DNA from: SpSt-398 sp041752235
GTDB lineage: Bacteria > Bacteroidota > Bacteroidia > Chitinophagales > Chitinophagaceae
Assembly (NCBI GenBank): GCA_041752235.1
Contig: JBGSHM010000002.1
Span: 181,686-245,685, forward strand
Direction: 5' to 3'
Length of the DNA: 64,000 bases
Each line of letters starts with the position of its first letter. Positions within the stretch are counted from its first letter, which is position 1. The translations under genes were made by a program, and so were the position numbers. The notes beneath the pieces were generated by a model. The model saw only the letters and a program-made list of their open reading frames with translations. It was not told the origin of the DNA and searched no databases. This document shows positions 35,902 to 46,100 of this stretch, in pieces.

Positions 35902-38900
35902 TTATCTGTTCTTTAGCAATTTAAAGGTCTGGATGGATTGACCGTTATTGTTGATATTAAGGATATAAACACCTGTTTTCAAGCTGGACAATTCACCTCC
36001 TGCTCCGATCCGGATCATTTGCGGCCCGGCCGAAGTTTTACCCAATTCCTTGCGGTACACCAGTTTACCACTCAAATCCACCATCAGGATCGACAAATGC
36101 AAAGCTTCGGATTCCAGATTGATCTGGAGATTGAGCTCGTTGATAAACGGATTGGGCGATATTCTGACCCCTTTCAGGATGACAGTTTCAGGGGCTGCAT
36201 TCGCAGGGGTGCTACGGGCTGCCAGAGCGTCGCCTTCTCCATCCGGAGCAACATACCCGGTTTCACCCTGGAGGCCATTGCTGATCACGGCTTCGCCGCT
36301 CAAGCCATCATCGTCATACGATTCGATGATCAATCCACCGATAAAGGCCCAGTTGGCAAAGGATTCTCCGGTCATACTGAGTGTGATCTCCCCATTTTCG
36401 TTGGGAACCACATGCTCAAAGTAAACAGCCTTGTTCTCGTTCAGGTGTGTATTCAGGTAGCGGTGTGTACCATTGATGGTATAGATTCCACTGAAATCAC
36501 CTTCCCAGGCTGAGCTACCCGTGATACCAATGCGGTAATGTTTGGCCTGATTGAGGTTCTTCAGTTTGAAGATACCGGTTTCATCACCACGTCCTTCAAC
36601 CCACCAGCTTGTCAGCATCACATTATCGGGGTAGTCGGTACCTGTGGTTGTACCCACATCAAAGGTTCCACCAAAGTTTTGGGTCACTTCAAGCGCAATA
36701 CCCGTATTTATGTTCTGACTGTTCAGGAGATTCGCCTGAACCTGGTCTTTGAACGGCGCTACGGTCGTATTGTTCCAGGGACTGCCCTGTGTTTGGTTGC
36801 CGGTAAAGTTTACATAAACGATACGCTCAGCAACCATGGCACTGGCCGAATTACTGTACCCACTGTTAATAGCTCCATTGATAGCGCGAACACGGTATTG
36901 GTAGCGGCTATTGGTCGATACAGAGTTATCGGTATAGCTTTCCACATTGGCACCAACGGTGGTGAGCAGGCTAAAACTACCTCCTGATACACTACGCCAG
37001 ATCTGGAAGCCGGTTTCATTATAGCTACGGTCTGACCAGGTAAGCCTTACGCGTTGTCCTTCTGTTTCAGTGAAAAGACGCAGGGGGCGAACTGGCGTAG
37101 TAGAAGCATCATACTCCTCAAGTACCAGGGCATTAAAGAAGGCAAAGCGAGCAGCGGCAGCTTTCGTCATGGTTACCTGAATGGTACCATTGGCGTCAGG
37201 TGTCAATCCGTTCAATTGGATCAACTTATCGCTGTTGTGCGCGGCGTTAAATATCTTGCTTTGGCTTCCGGAGGTCCAGGTAGCCTGTGTATTGAAACCA
37301 GAGTTATTGGAACTCAGGATTGCTACGTTGTATCGTTTTGCTGTATTCAATCCAGTCAATTGGAAATCGCGGGCTGAGGTTGACTCTTCATAGATCGAAG
37401 ACTTCAATACATTGTCATTAAACACTCCGCTGTTATTTCCTGTAACCATACCGCCATTCCAACCTTCGCTCCAGTTTTGTACCAGGCGGAAACCAACTGA
37501 GGTGGTGGCATCATTGTCATCTTTCAGGTTTGAAAGCGTCAGGTCACTGAAGGGGAAGCCACCCAATTCATTCCAGGGTTGCTGGCCTTCTGCTGTTCCT
37601 TTGGTACCGACCACATTGAGGTACCAGGAGCGTGTACCATTATCGGTCACACTGATATCAAACAACCGTTCAACCGAAGCACCAAAGTTATCCGACACGG
37701 TAACTTTTACTCCTTTATAAATACCCAGGTCATCCGTACCCGGATTGATGTTAATGGTACCCGTGCCATTACCCGTGCTAACATAAGCAGCAAAAGCAGG
37801 AAGGTTGGCAACGGTCATGGTCAATACATCCCCGGCATCATCCGTTGCCGTCAGGTTGAGACCAAGGCTGTTTCCGGATTTTACAAACTGATTGGCCACT
37901 ATAGGGAATACAGGTGCTTTATTTCCGGTGGTTACATTAACTGCATTGGTCTGGTTCGAAGTGCCATAGGCATTTACAGCAGCGATCTTGTAATAGTAGG
38001 TCGTGCTGCTCAATACAGAGGCATCCACATAGGAAGTAGTATTCGCATTATCTGCACCTGGATTCAGCAAGCTGTATACACCATTCTCGGAAGTGGAGCG
38101 ATAGACTTCGTAACGGGTTTCGTTATAAGCAACATCCGTCCACTGTAATCCAACTGTTCCATCAGGCAGGTTTTGGGCAGAGAGACCGGTAGGCAGCACA
38201 GGGCTTGTACCATCATCAAATACCTGCTCCAGAATAAATCCATTCAGGTAACCTACAGGGGCACCGGGGGCTTTGCTCATGGTCACTGTAATGTAACCAT
38301 TCGCATCAGCCGTTAGTCCGGTAAACACCGCCAGGTTTTGACTATTGTTTTGCGTATTCAGGGTCTGCGATTCAGCACCAATGGTAAATACAGTGCTTCC
38401 GTTATCAGGTACCCCTGTCCAACGGCTGCTGGCCATCAGGCGCAGGTTATATTTATATCCTGCAGGCAGACCCGCTAAACGGAATTGTACAGTCTCCGGT
38501 GCACCAAAGATGCCAAAGAAGTAATAATCACGGATCACGTCATCGGGCATGATGCCGCTGTTATTTCCAGTCGTTGCGCCTTCATACCAACTGTTCCAGG
38601 GCGCATCGAGAATGGAGAAGGTCACAGGTCCGGTTTGACCAGCCTCATTGGCCAGGGCTACCGTGGCAGTGCTGCTCACATTATTCCAGGGACTTGTAGC
38701 CGCCTGGAAGCCCGGATTCAACATATTGACATAATAAACCGCGCCTCCGGGATCTTTATCATTAACGGTCACCACAAAAGAGCTTGTTCCACTTCCACCA
38801 TTTCCATCATTCACTTTCAAGCCAATCGTATAGGCACCGGCTGCTGCATAGCCTGGGCTGAGCGTCAAGGTTGCCTGGCCATTGCCAAGATCGTTAAGTT

Positions 38901-41900
38901 GAACAAAAGCAGGTAAGCCTGTGCCATCCCACACCAGTCCGGCATTGCCATCCTGGTCATTTGATGTCAGGTTTACCACCTGTACCCCACCCTCATCCAG
39001 CGTAACATTTGAAACGGTGTTGATCGTGGGAACATAATTACTATTTACTGTCACGACGAAGTCGGCCGTATCCTTTCCACCTTGAACATCGGTAACGATG
39101 ACACGGACAGGATAGCTACCGAGGTGACTAATATTCGCGTTAAATGTGATAGTGCCGGTGCCATTACCTGTTGAGGCAAAGCTGGCAAATGAAGGCAGTG
39201 TACCAGGATCAAGTGTCAGGTTTTCCCCATCACCATCGGTGGCACTCAGGTTCAATACAAATGGCACATCATACCGGATCGTGAAATCGGATACGGAGTT
39301 GATGACAGGTATTGTGTTCAGGGTGCGGCTGCTTGCTTCATTGGTGAATGCACTGAGCCCGCCTACTCCTTTGGCACGAACCTGATAGTAATAAAGTACG
39401 TTGCTAAACAGGCCTTCATCCACATACGTAGCTGTAGCGCCTGCATTGGAGGTACGAGTGGCCAGCAAACGATAGTTGCTGTTATCCCCTACACTCCGGT
39501 ATATTTCAAATTCTGTTTCGTTATTGCTATTGTCATTCCAGCTTAACTCAATATTACCCGCACTGATGCCCGTTGCAATAAGTGAGGTAGGTGCAGTAGG
39601 AATGGCAGGCAATGCAGCCGTTACCGCCGAGGAATAATCATATTCATTGTTCATCAATTGAACAACCTCGGTAGCAGATAGCGCTTTACCATAGATCATA
39701 AAGTTGTCCAGCTTGCCATCAAATTGGCCAAAGCCGGTATTAAGCGCATTGGTGCTGTTATCATCGCCGATCATCGACCCATTGGTGGTTGTTCCCACTG
39801 AGCTAAATCCAAGACTGGTATTGGAGGCAACCTGAACTCCATTTACATAGAGTCTTAGAGTTGAGCCACTATATACCAGGGCAACATGGTTCCAGCCAGT
39901 GCTTGTAAATGGAGTGGTAAGGCTCCGTCTTGTATTGTTACTGGCAATACCGGCGATCAATTGATTGGCGTTGATATACATAGCCAATCCATCATCATTT
40001 CCACCCAGATCAAACAATCCGCGATTAGAACTGGTTACATCCGCTTTCATCCAGAAAGCTACCGTCTTTGCATTGTATCCACCAGTGAGATAATCTCCTG
40101 TACTGGTATTTACAGTAAGGTCCTGCGCAGAACCATTCATTTCCACAGCGTGGCTGCCTTCCTGTTTATCACCACTATTGAATGTGGGTGTATTATTAGG
40201 GGAAAGTGTTTTCCCATTCCCGGAAGCATCATCATAGTTGCCATTGAATTTCCAATTGGCTTGTGCCGAATTAATGGGTGCAAAGGCAGAAACACCTGCA
40301 CTGCCCACAGCACGAAGGCGATAATAATAACGGGTAGACGGTGCCAGGGAGAAACTATCCACAAAGCTTGTGGCGTTAGCGTTGGCAAAACCAACCGTTG
40401 CAAATCCGGCATCCGAATCTGCACTTCTCCAAATCTCAAAACCCGTTTCATTGTTACTGTTATCTGTCCAGCTAAGATTGATCTTATTGTAGCTGGCAGC
40501 AGTGGCTACGAGATTGGATGGAGTTGCCGGAACTGTACCGGAAACGGTGAAGTTCTCGGTAAACTGGCTTAAGGGAATCGTAACATAAGAGGTACCTGTG
40601 GCAGGCGTTCTCCAACTTACAGTCAGGGATTCACCACTGCTGCGGTCAAAGAAAGCCACAGCGATGGGGTATGTACCTGCTGTCAGGTTCAGGTTGCTGG
40701 ATGTTGCATTCTGCGCCCCGTGTACCCCATCATTGTTGACGGTTGACGAACCGGAGAAAGAATAAGGACTGGTAATAGAGTTGCGTGCCCCTAACCAAAG
40801 CCGGCTACCATCATCTGAATTGGTACGGAAATTATAGGTGCCCGAAGTTGGGATATTGATTACCCCTTCCCAGAGGAATCCATATCCATCCGGAACCAAT
40901 CTTTCAGAAACGATATCAAAAGAGTTGGTATATCCTGTTTTCACAGGTGTTGTAGTCGTAAAATTGGGCAGGTTATTCCATGTGCCTTCCACATACTTAA
41001 AGGAGAAGCCTGAAATGATTGTGGTAGCATTTACCTGGTTGCTTGGCGCCGAGATATTTCCAGAGAAATCACGGGCCCGAACGGAGAAACCATACGTAGT
41101 TTGTTGGTCAAGTCCATTAACTGTAAAAGTGGTTCCGCTGGTGGTATAGGCTTTGTTGCCATTGATATAGATATCGTACTTATCGATTCCTACATCATCT
41201 GTAGCCGCAATCCATGTAAGCGAAACGGAGGAACGAGAAGTACCAGCTACTGCCAGACTTGTGGGGGCAGTAGGAATTTGTGAATCAGATTGGGTTGTAC
41301 CACTGAATTCAGGACTATTCGCACCGGCTCCGTTACCATTGATGGCGCGGATCAGGTAATAATATTTTGCGGCCGGGGTAAGACCCAGGTCGGTATAAGT
41401 AAGCACATTCTGGCCGGTAATTGTGATCAGGGAGTAAGGTCCACCGGATGTAGTAGAACGATAAATCTCATAACCTGTTTCATTGTTAACCGGATTGGGG
41501 TTCTCACTCCAGTCAAGGCGCAGAGAGGAATTCGATACGGCCATGGCTGTTGGGTTCGATGCGGCATCGGGAAGATTTGAACCCGCGGCATTGATCACCA
41601 CATAATCAGGAGAGAAGCTGCTGCTGCAACCAAATTGTTCTGTTACGCGAACTCGGTATGAACCCGGGCCAGCATTGATCACATTGGTGGTTCCCATCAA
41701 AGCGTTGTCACTAACCCTTCTCCACTCGTAGGAAGTGTAGCCGGTTGGAACAGAAAGTGGTACTGTTGTGCTGCCATCAGGTGCAGGCAATACGTTGGAA
41801 CGCATGCCATCAATGCTGATGGGAGGTGTTACCGTAGCTGTCTTTTCCTGCACAACGATGGGCGCCGGAGACCATTCAGACCAGGCTCCGGTAGAGGTTC

Positions 41901-42939
41901 TTTTGAATCTGGCTGAATAGGTGCCAAAACTGGTAGCTGTATACTCACTGGCGGTAGCGCCCGAAATAGTTACTCCATTTTTTCTCCACTCATAGGCAAA
42001 AAATCCAGCCTGAAGACCCATACGCACACTGATCGGATCGCCGGGACAAAATTCAGTCCGGCCAAAATAAACCAGCGGATTGGCTTTATGGAAAGTACTC
42101 AGGGCAGGGAAATATTCACTCTCGTTCCAATACGTGTTCCATACACCGTGTCCAAGTGTTGGGTAAAAGAATTGCCGAAGGTAACCGCCTAAATTATTAT
42201 AGGCCGTGATCACTTCCGTAACGGTATAGGGAGCAGGTGCCGCATCAGTTCCACCATTGGAAAGCCAGAAAGGAACGGTGATGTGGTTGGGCATATTCGG
42301 AATATAACCCAGAGAAGCAGCAGAGATTGGCATGGCTGCACTCACCAATTTCGGATACTGGGCCGTAAAACCCCAGGTGGCCTGGCCACCAGCAGAAAGA
42401 CCCGAAACAACAATACGGTCAATATCGAGTTTGATATATTTTACAAACGAATCCACCAACTGCGTTATGTTGATGAAATTCCCGTCAGTATAAAAACCGG
42501 TCGTATTCTGTGGATAGAAAAGAAATCCATCAAAATTTCCGTTATCTATGTTATCGGCATGTTTGGAACCACCATGCAGGAGCTGGTATTCATTATCATA
42601 CAGTGTTCCTTTTTCACCCAATCCATGTAAGAACATCAACATAGGATATTTCTTCCCATCGGCTACATTGTGCTGATACGATTTGGGGAATTTAACACGA
42701 AACACCATCCCGTTGTAATAATAACACTTGTACCCATATTGAAAGGGTGTTTTATTCGCCCAGGACAATCGGTTGGTATGCCCCCATTTTGCAATGGTAT
42801 TCCAGGCGGGAAGTGCGGGTTGATTGGTTGTTGTAAAGACCATGTCCGGATCGGCAGGGTCTAAAGCACCAGCTTGGGCGTTGGATAAGGATACAAGAAG
42901 GAACAGCTCCAAAAAGGCGCACAGTAGTTTTCTTAACAT
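35902..42939 (-). CDS. Giant secreted multidomain esterase with T9SS signal, paralogue 1
   Basis: 2345 residues. Signal peptide; alpha/beta-hydrolase with FLHGLGEKG near 100, nucleophile in GLSAGG near 180, acid in NGGTDAAPAPY near 232 and His in LGHGVW near 265; Ig-like region (about 290-450); FnIII (455 on); FnIII; PA14 (about 647-790); FnIII; LamG (about 897-1097); FnIII; two cadherin-like domains (1213-1396); module A (1398-1575); FnIII; cadherin-like; module A (1766-1943); FnIII; module A (2036-2203); T9SS signal (from about 2253, SPNPFINEL). Probably a surface esterase for an acylated glycan. Same layout as 43181-50194. Confidence 0.9.
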   Translation of the reverse strand: MLRKLLCAFLELFLLVSLSNAQAGALDPADPDMVFTTTNQPALPAWNTIAKWGHTNRLSWANKTPFQYGYKCYYYNGMVFRVKFPKSYQHNVADGKKYPMLMFLHGLGEKGTLYDNEYQLLHGGSKHADNIDNGNFDGFLFYPQNTTGFYTDGNFINITQLVDSFVKYIKLDIDRIVVSGLSAGGQATWGFTAQYPKLVSAAMPISAASLGYIPNMPNHITVPFWLSNGGTDAAPAPYTVTEVITAYNNLGGYLRQFFYPTLGHGVWNTYWNESEYFPALSTFHKANPLVYFGRTEFCPGDPISVRMGLQAGFFAYEWRKNGVTISGATASEYTATSFGTYSARFKRTSTGAWSEWSPAPIVVQEKTATVTPPISIDGMRSNVLPAPDGSTTVPLSVPTGYTSYEWRRVSDNALMGTTNVINAGPGSYRVRVTEQFGCSSSFSPDYVVINAAGSNLPDAASNPTAMAVSNSSLRLDWSENPNPVNNETGYEIYRSTTSGGPYSLITITGQNVLTYTDLGLTPAAKYYYLIRAINGNGAGANSPEFSGTTQSDSQIPTAPTSLAVAGTSRSSVSLTWIAATDDVGIDKYDIYINGNKAYTTSGTTFTVNGLDQQTTYGFSVRARDFSGNISAPSNQVNATTIISGFSFKYVEGTWNNLPNFTTTTPVKTGYTNSFDIVSERLVPDGYGFLWEGVINIPTSGTYNFRTNSDDGSRLWLGARNSITSPYSFSGSSTVNNDGVHGAQNATSSNLNLTAGTYPIAVAFFDRSSGESLTVSWRTPATGTSYVTIPLSQFTENFTVSGTVPATPSNLVATAASYNKINLSWTDNSNNETGFEIWRSADSDAGFATVGFANANATSFVDSFSLAPSTRYYYRLRAVGSAGVSAFAPINSAQANWKFNGNYDDASGNGKTLSPNNTPTFNSGDKQEGSHAVEMNGSAQDLTVNTSTGDYLTGGYNAKTVAFWMKADVTSSNRGLFDLGGNDDGLAMYINANQLIAGIASNNTRRSLTTPFTSTGWNHVALVYSGSTLRLYVNGVQVASNTSLGFSSVGTTTNGSMIGDDNSTNALNTGFGQFDGKLDNFMIYGKALSATEVVQLMNNEYDYSSAVTAALPAIPTAPTSLIATGISAGNIELSWNDNSNNETEFEIYRSVGDNSNYRLLATRTSNAGATATYVDEGLFSNVLYYYQVRAKGVGGLSAFTNEASSRTLNTIPVINSVSDFTIRYDVPFVLNLSATDGDGENLTLDPGTLPSFASFASTGNGTGTITFNANISHLGSYPVRVIVTDVQGGKDTADFVVTVNSNYVPTINTVSNVTLDEGGVQVVNLTSNDQDGNAGLVWDGTGLPAFVQLNDLGNGQATLTLSPGYAAAGAYTIGLKVNDGNGGSGTSSFVVTVNDKDPGGAVYYVNMLNPGFQAATSPWNNVSSTATVALANEAGQTGPVTFSILDAPWNSWYEGATTGNNSGIMPDDVIRDYYFFGIFGAPETVQFRLAGLPAGYKYNLRLMASSRWTGVPDNGSTVFTIGAESQTLNTQNNSQNLAVFTGLTADANGYITVTMSKAPGAPVGYLNGFILEQVFDDGTSPVLPTGLSAQNLPDGTVGLQWTDVAYNETRYEVYRSTSENGVYSLLNPGADNANTTSYVDASVLSSTTYYYKIAAVNAYGTSNQTNAVNVTTGNKAPVFPIVANQFVKSGNSLGLNLTATDDAGDVLTMTVANLPAFAAYVSTGNGTGTININPGTDDLGIYKGVKVTVSDNFGASVERLFDISVTDNGTRSWYLNVVGTKGTAEGQQPWNELGGFPFSDLTLSNLKDDNDATTSVGFRLVQNWSEGWNGGMVTGNNSGVFNDNVLKSSIYEESTSARDFQLTGLNTAKRYNVAILSSNNSGFNTQATWTSGSQSKIFNAAHNSDKLIQLNGLTPDANGTIQVTMTKAAAARFAFFNALVLEEYDASTTPVRPLRLFTETEGQRVRLTWSDRSYNETGFQIWRSVSGGSFSLLTTVGANVESYTDNSVSTNSRYQYRVRAINGAINSGYSNSASAMVAERIVYVNFTGNQTQGSPWNNTTVAPFKDQVQANLLNSQNINTGIALEVTQNFGGTFDVGTTTGTDYPDNVMLTSWWVEGRGDETGIFKLKNLNQAKHYRIGITGSSAWEGDFSGIYTINGTHRYLNTHLNENKAVYFEHVVPNENGEITLSMTGESFANWAFIGGLIIESYDDDGLSGEAVISNGLQGETGYVAPDGEGDALAARSTPANAAPETVILKGVRISPNPFINELNLQINLESEALHLSILMVDLSGKLVYRKELGKTSAGPQMIRIGAGGELSSLKTGVYILNINNNGQSIQTFKLLKNR

Positions 42940-43119
42940 ACAGATTAAGTTTGGCCTAATTCAATAAGTCAAATAATTGTGATTAAATGAGGCTTCCAGT
43001 AAGAAATGGGATAAATGCGTGCAGCTTTTCGAGGAAGGGATGAACAAAGATATGATTCTTTGAGATATTTCCAAACTGGAGCCCTTTCAAAACCCACTAA
43101 TTCATTGAACCTTAACAAA

Positions 43120-43151
43120 AAAAACCAAGCCGGAAACCCGGCTTGGTTTTT
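43120..43151 (-). terminator. Terminator of the second giant esterase gene (43181-50194)
   Basis: Perfect 14-bp stem with the core CCAAGCCGG/CCGGCTTGG and loop AAAC, flanked by A-run and T-run, so functional on the minus strand (and probably both). Confidence 0.9.
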
Positions 43152-43180
43152 ATGTTTGGTCAGGAGTACCTGATTATCAA

Positions 43181-46100
43181 TTACTTCCTCATCAACTTGT
43201 AGAACCAGGTCGTACCATTGGATCCTGTGATCCGGAGGAGGTAGACACCGCTCTTCAGCGTAGTGAGTTCACCACCACTTCCAATCTGCAGGGACTGTGT
43301 TCCGGCTGTCAAAGCTCCCAGTTCTTTCTGGTAAACCACCTTGCCGCTGATATCCATCAATTGGACAGACATCTTATCGACATTGGTTTCCAGTTTGAAC
43401 TGAACACGGAGCTCGTTTACAAACGGATTCGGGTAGGCTTTCAGACCATTCAGAATCTCTGCTGCAAGATCATCCTGTCCTGTCCCTCTCCTGTTTACAT
43501 CGGCCGGTTCGGCGGTCACATTACCATTCAGGTTACCATTCCGGTTGCTGATCACGGGTTCACCGCTACCACCATCATCGTCATACGACTCGAGGATGAT
43601 CGCACCCCAGAAGGCCCAGTTGGCAAAGGATTCACCAGTCATGCTGATGGAAATCTCTCCATTCTCATTTGGCACTACATTTTCGAAGTAGACCGTCTTA
43701 TTCTGGTTCTTATGTGTATTCAGGTAGCGATGGGCTCCATTGATGGTGTAAATACCGCTGAAGTCGCCCGACCAGTTAGAACTACCAGTAATACCGATCC
43801 GGTAATGTTTGGCCTGATTCAGGTTCACCAGTTTCAGGATACCCGTTTCATCACCGCGGCCTTCAACCCACCAACTGGTAAGCATTACGGCATCGGGATA
43901 AGTCGTACCACCTGTAAGACCCTGGTCAAATGCACCGCCAAAGTCCTGTGTAATGATCAACCCAACTCCCGTATTGATACCACCATTGTCATTGAAATTG
44001 CTCACTTGTTCACCTGTTAACGGTGTTTTGTTGGTGTTGTTCCAAGGAGCAGTGGTCGGGTTGGTCAGGTTCAGGTTGATATAGGTTGTCTTCTCCGCAA
44101 CATAGGCACTGGCGCTGTTGCTATAGCCACTCTGAATAGCGCCATTGATAGCGCGTATACGGTAGTGGTAGCGACGGTTGGCGACTACACTGTTATCGGA
44201 ATAGGCTTCCACATTGGCACCCAGGGTTGTCAGTAAGCTATAGCTTCCACCCGACTCACTACGCCAAACTTCAAATCCGGTTTCGTTGTAGCTGCGATCT
44301 GACCATTCCAGTTTCACTCTCAATCCTTCTGCTTGTGCAAACACGCGCAACGGACGGATCGGTGTAGTTGACGCATCATACTCCTCAAGTACCAAGGCAT
44401 TCAGGAATATATAGGTAGCGGCTGCCGCCTTCGTACCTGAAACAGAGATCACACCACTTGCGTTGGGGGTAAGACCATTCAACTGGATCAACTTGGTGCT
44501 ATTATGTGCTGCGTTGAAGACCTTGCTTTGTGCTCCGGAAGTCCAGGTGGCTTGTGTGCTAAACCCTGAGTTATTCGAGCTCAGTATCGCCACGTTGTAA
44601 CGCTTGGCTGGGTTCAATCCGGTCAATTCAAAGTTCTTCGCGGTGGTGTTACCATCATAGATGGATGATTTCAACACATTATCACTGAACACACCTGCGT
44701 TATTACCAGTCACCATTCCGCCATTCCAACCTTCGCTCCATCCTTGTACCAGACGAAGTCCGGTTGGGGTATTGGCATTGTTGTCATCGCGCAGGTTGCT
44801 TACCACCAGGTTATTGAAGGGGAATCCGCTCACATCATTCCATGGCTGTACTCCTTCTGCGGTCCCTTTGGTTCCAACAAAGTTTACATACCAGGAACGG
44901 GTGGCATTGTCTGTTACCGTGATATCAAACAATCTTTCTACAGACAATCCTGCATTATCCGTTACTGTCACCTTCACATCTTTGAAGATACCGAGGTCAT
45001 CGCTGCCTGGGCTCACACTGATGGTGCCTGTTCCATTTCCACTTGGCGTGAAGCTGGCGAAAGCAGGCAGGTTGGTGACGGAAACGGTAAGCACATCTCC
45101 TACGTCATCTGAACCGTTGACATTTACATTCACCACATTTCCTGTTTTCACAAATACGCCTCCGATGACCGGCAGAACCGGTGCTTTGTTCACCGTGGTT
45201 ACATTCACAGCGGCTGTTTGACCGGATGGGCCATAGCCATTCACGGCTTCAATCTTATAGTAATAAGTAGTACTGCTCAGCACACTGGCATCGATATACG
45301 AGGTCGTATTCGCATTGTCGGCTCCAGGGTTCAGAAGTGTATACACTCCATTCTCTGAAGTTGACCGATATACATTGTACCGAAGCTCGTTATAAGCCAC
45401 ATCGTTCCATTGCAATCTGACAGATCCGTCAGGTTGGTTCTGAGCTGTAAGGCCAGTGGGGAGTACAGGGGTTGTACCATCATCAAACACTTGTTCGAGG
45501 ATCAGGCCATTCAGGTAACCGACAGGTGTACCTGGAGCCTTGCTCATGGTCACGGTGATAAAGCCGTTTGCATCAGCAGTAAGACCTGTGAACACGGCCA
45601 TGTTCTGGCTGTTGTTCTGTACGTTCAAGGTTTGCGATTGGGCACCGATTGTATAAACCGTACTTCCGTTGTCGGCTGTACCAGTCCAACGGCTGCTACC
45701 CATGATACGCAGGTTGTATTTGTATCCAAGGGGCAGACCTGCCAGGCGGAATTGAACGGTCTCAGGTGCACCGAAGATGCCAAAATAGTAGTAATCACGG
45801 ATCACAGCATCAGGTACAATACCACTATTGTTACCTGTTGTTGCTCCTTCATACCAGCTGTTCCAGGGCGCACTCAGGATCGAGAAGGTCACTGGTCCGC
45901 TTTGGCCTGCTTCACTGGTCAGGGTCGCTGAGGCCGTACTGCTGATATTATTCCATGGGCTTGGTGCTGCCTGATATCCGGGGTTGAGCATATTGACATA
46001 ATACACACCACCGCCTGGATCCTTATCATTGACGGTGATCACCAGCGCACGTGTGCCTGATCCACCACTACCGTCATTTACTTTTAATTCAAGGTTATAA

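Noticed and set aside
35938..36513. Plus-strand open frames inside the giant esterase genes
   Set aside because: They are antisense shadows of very long, well-supported genes, with no start or domain signal.
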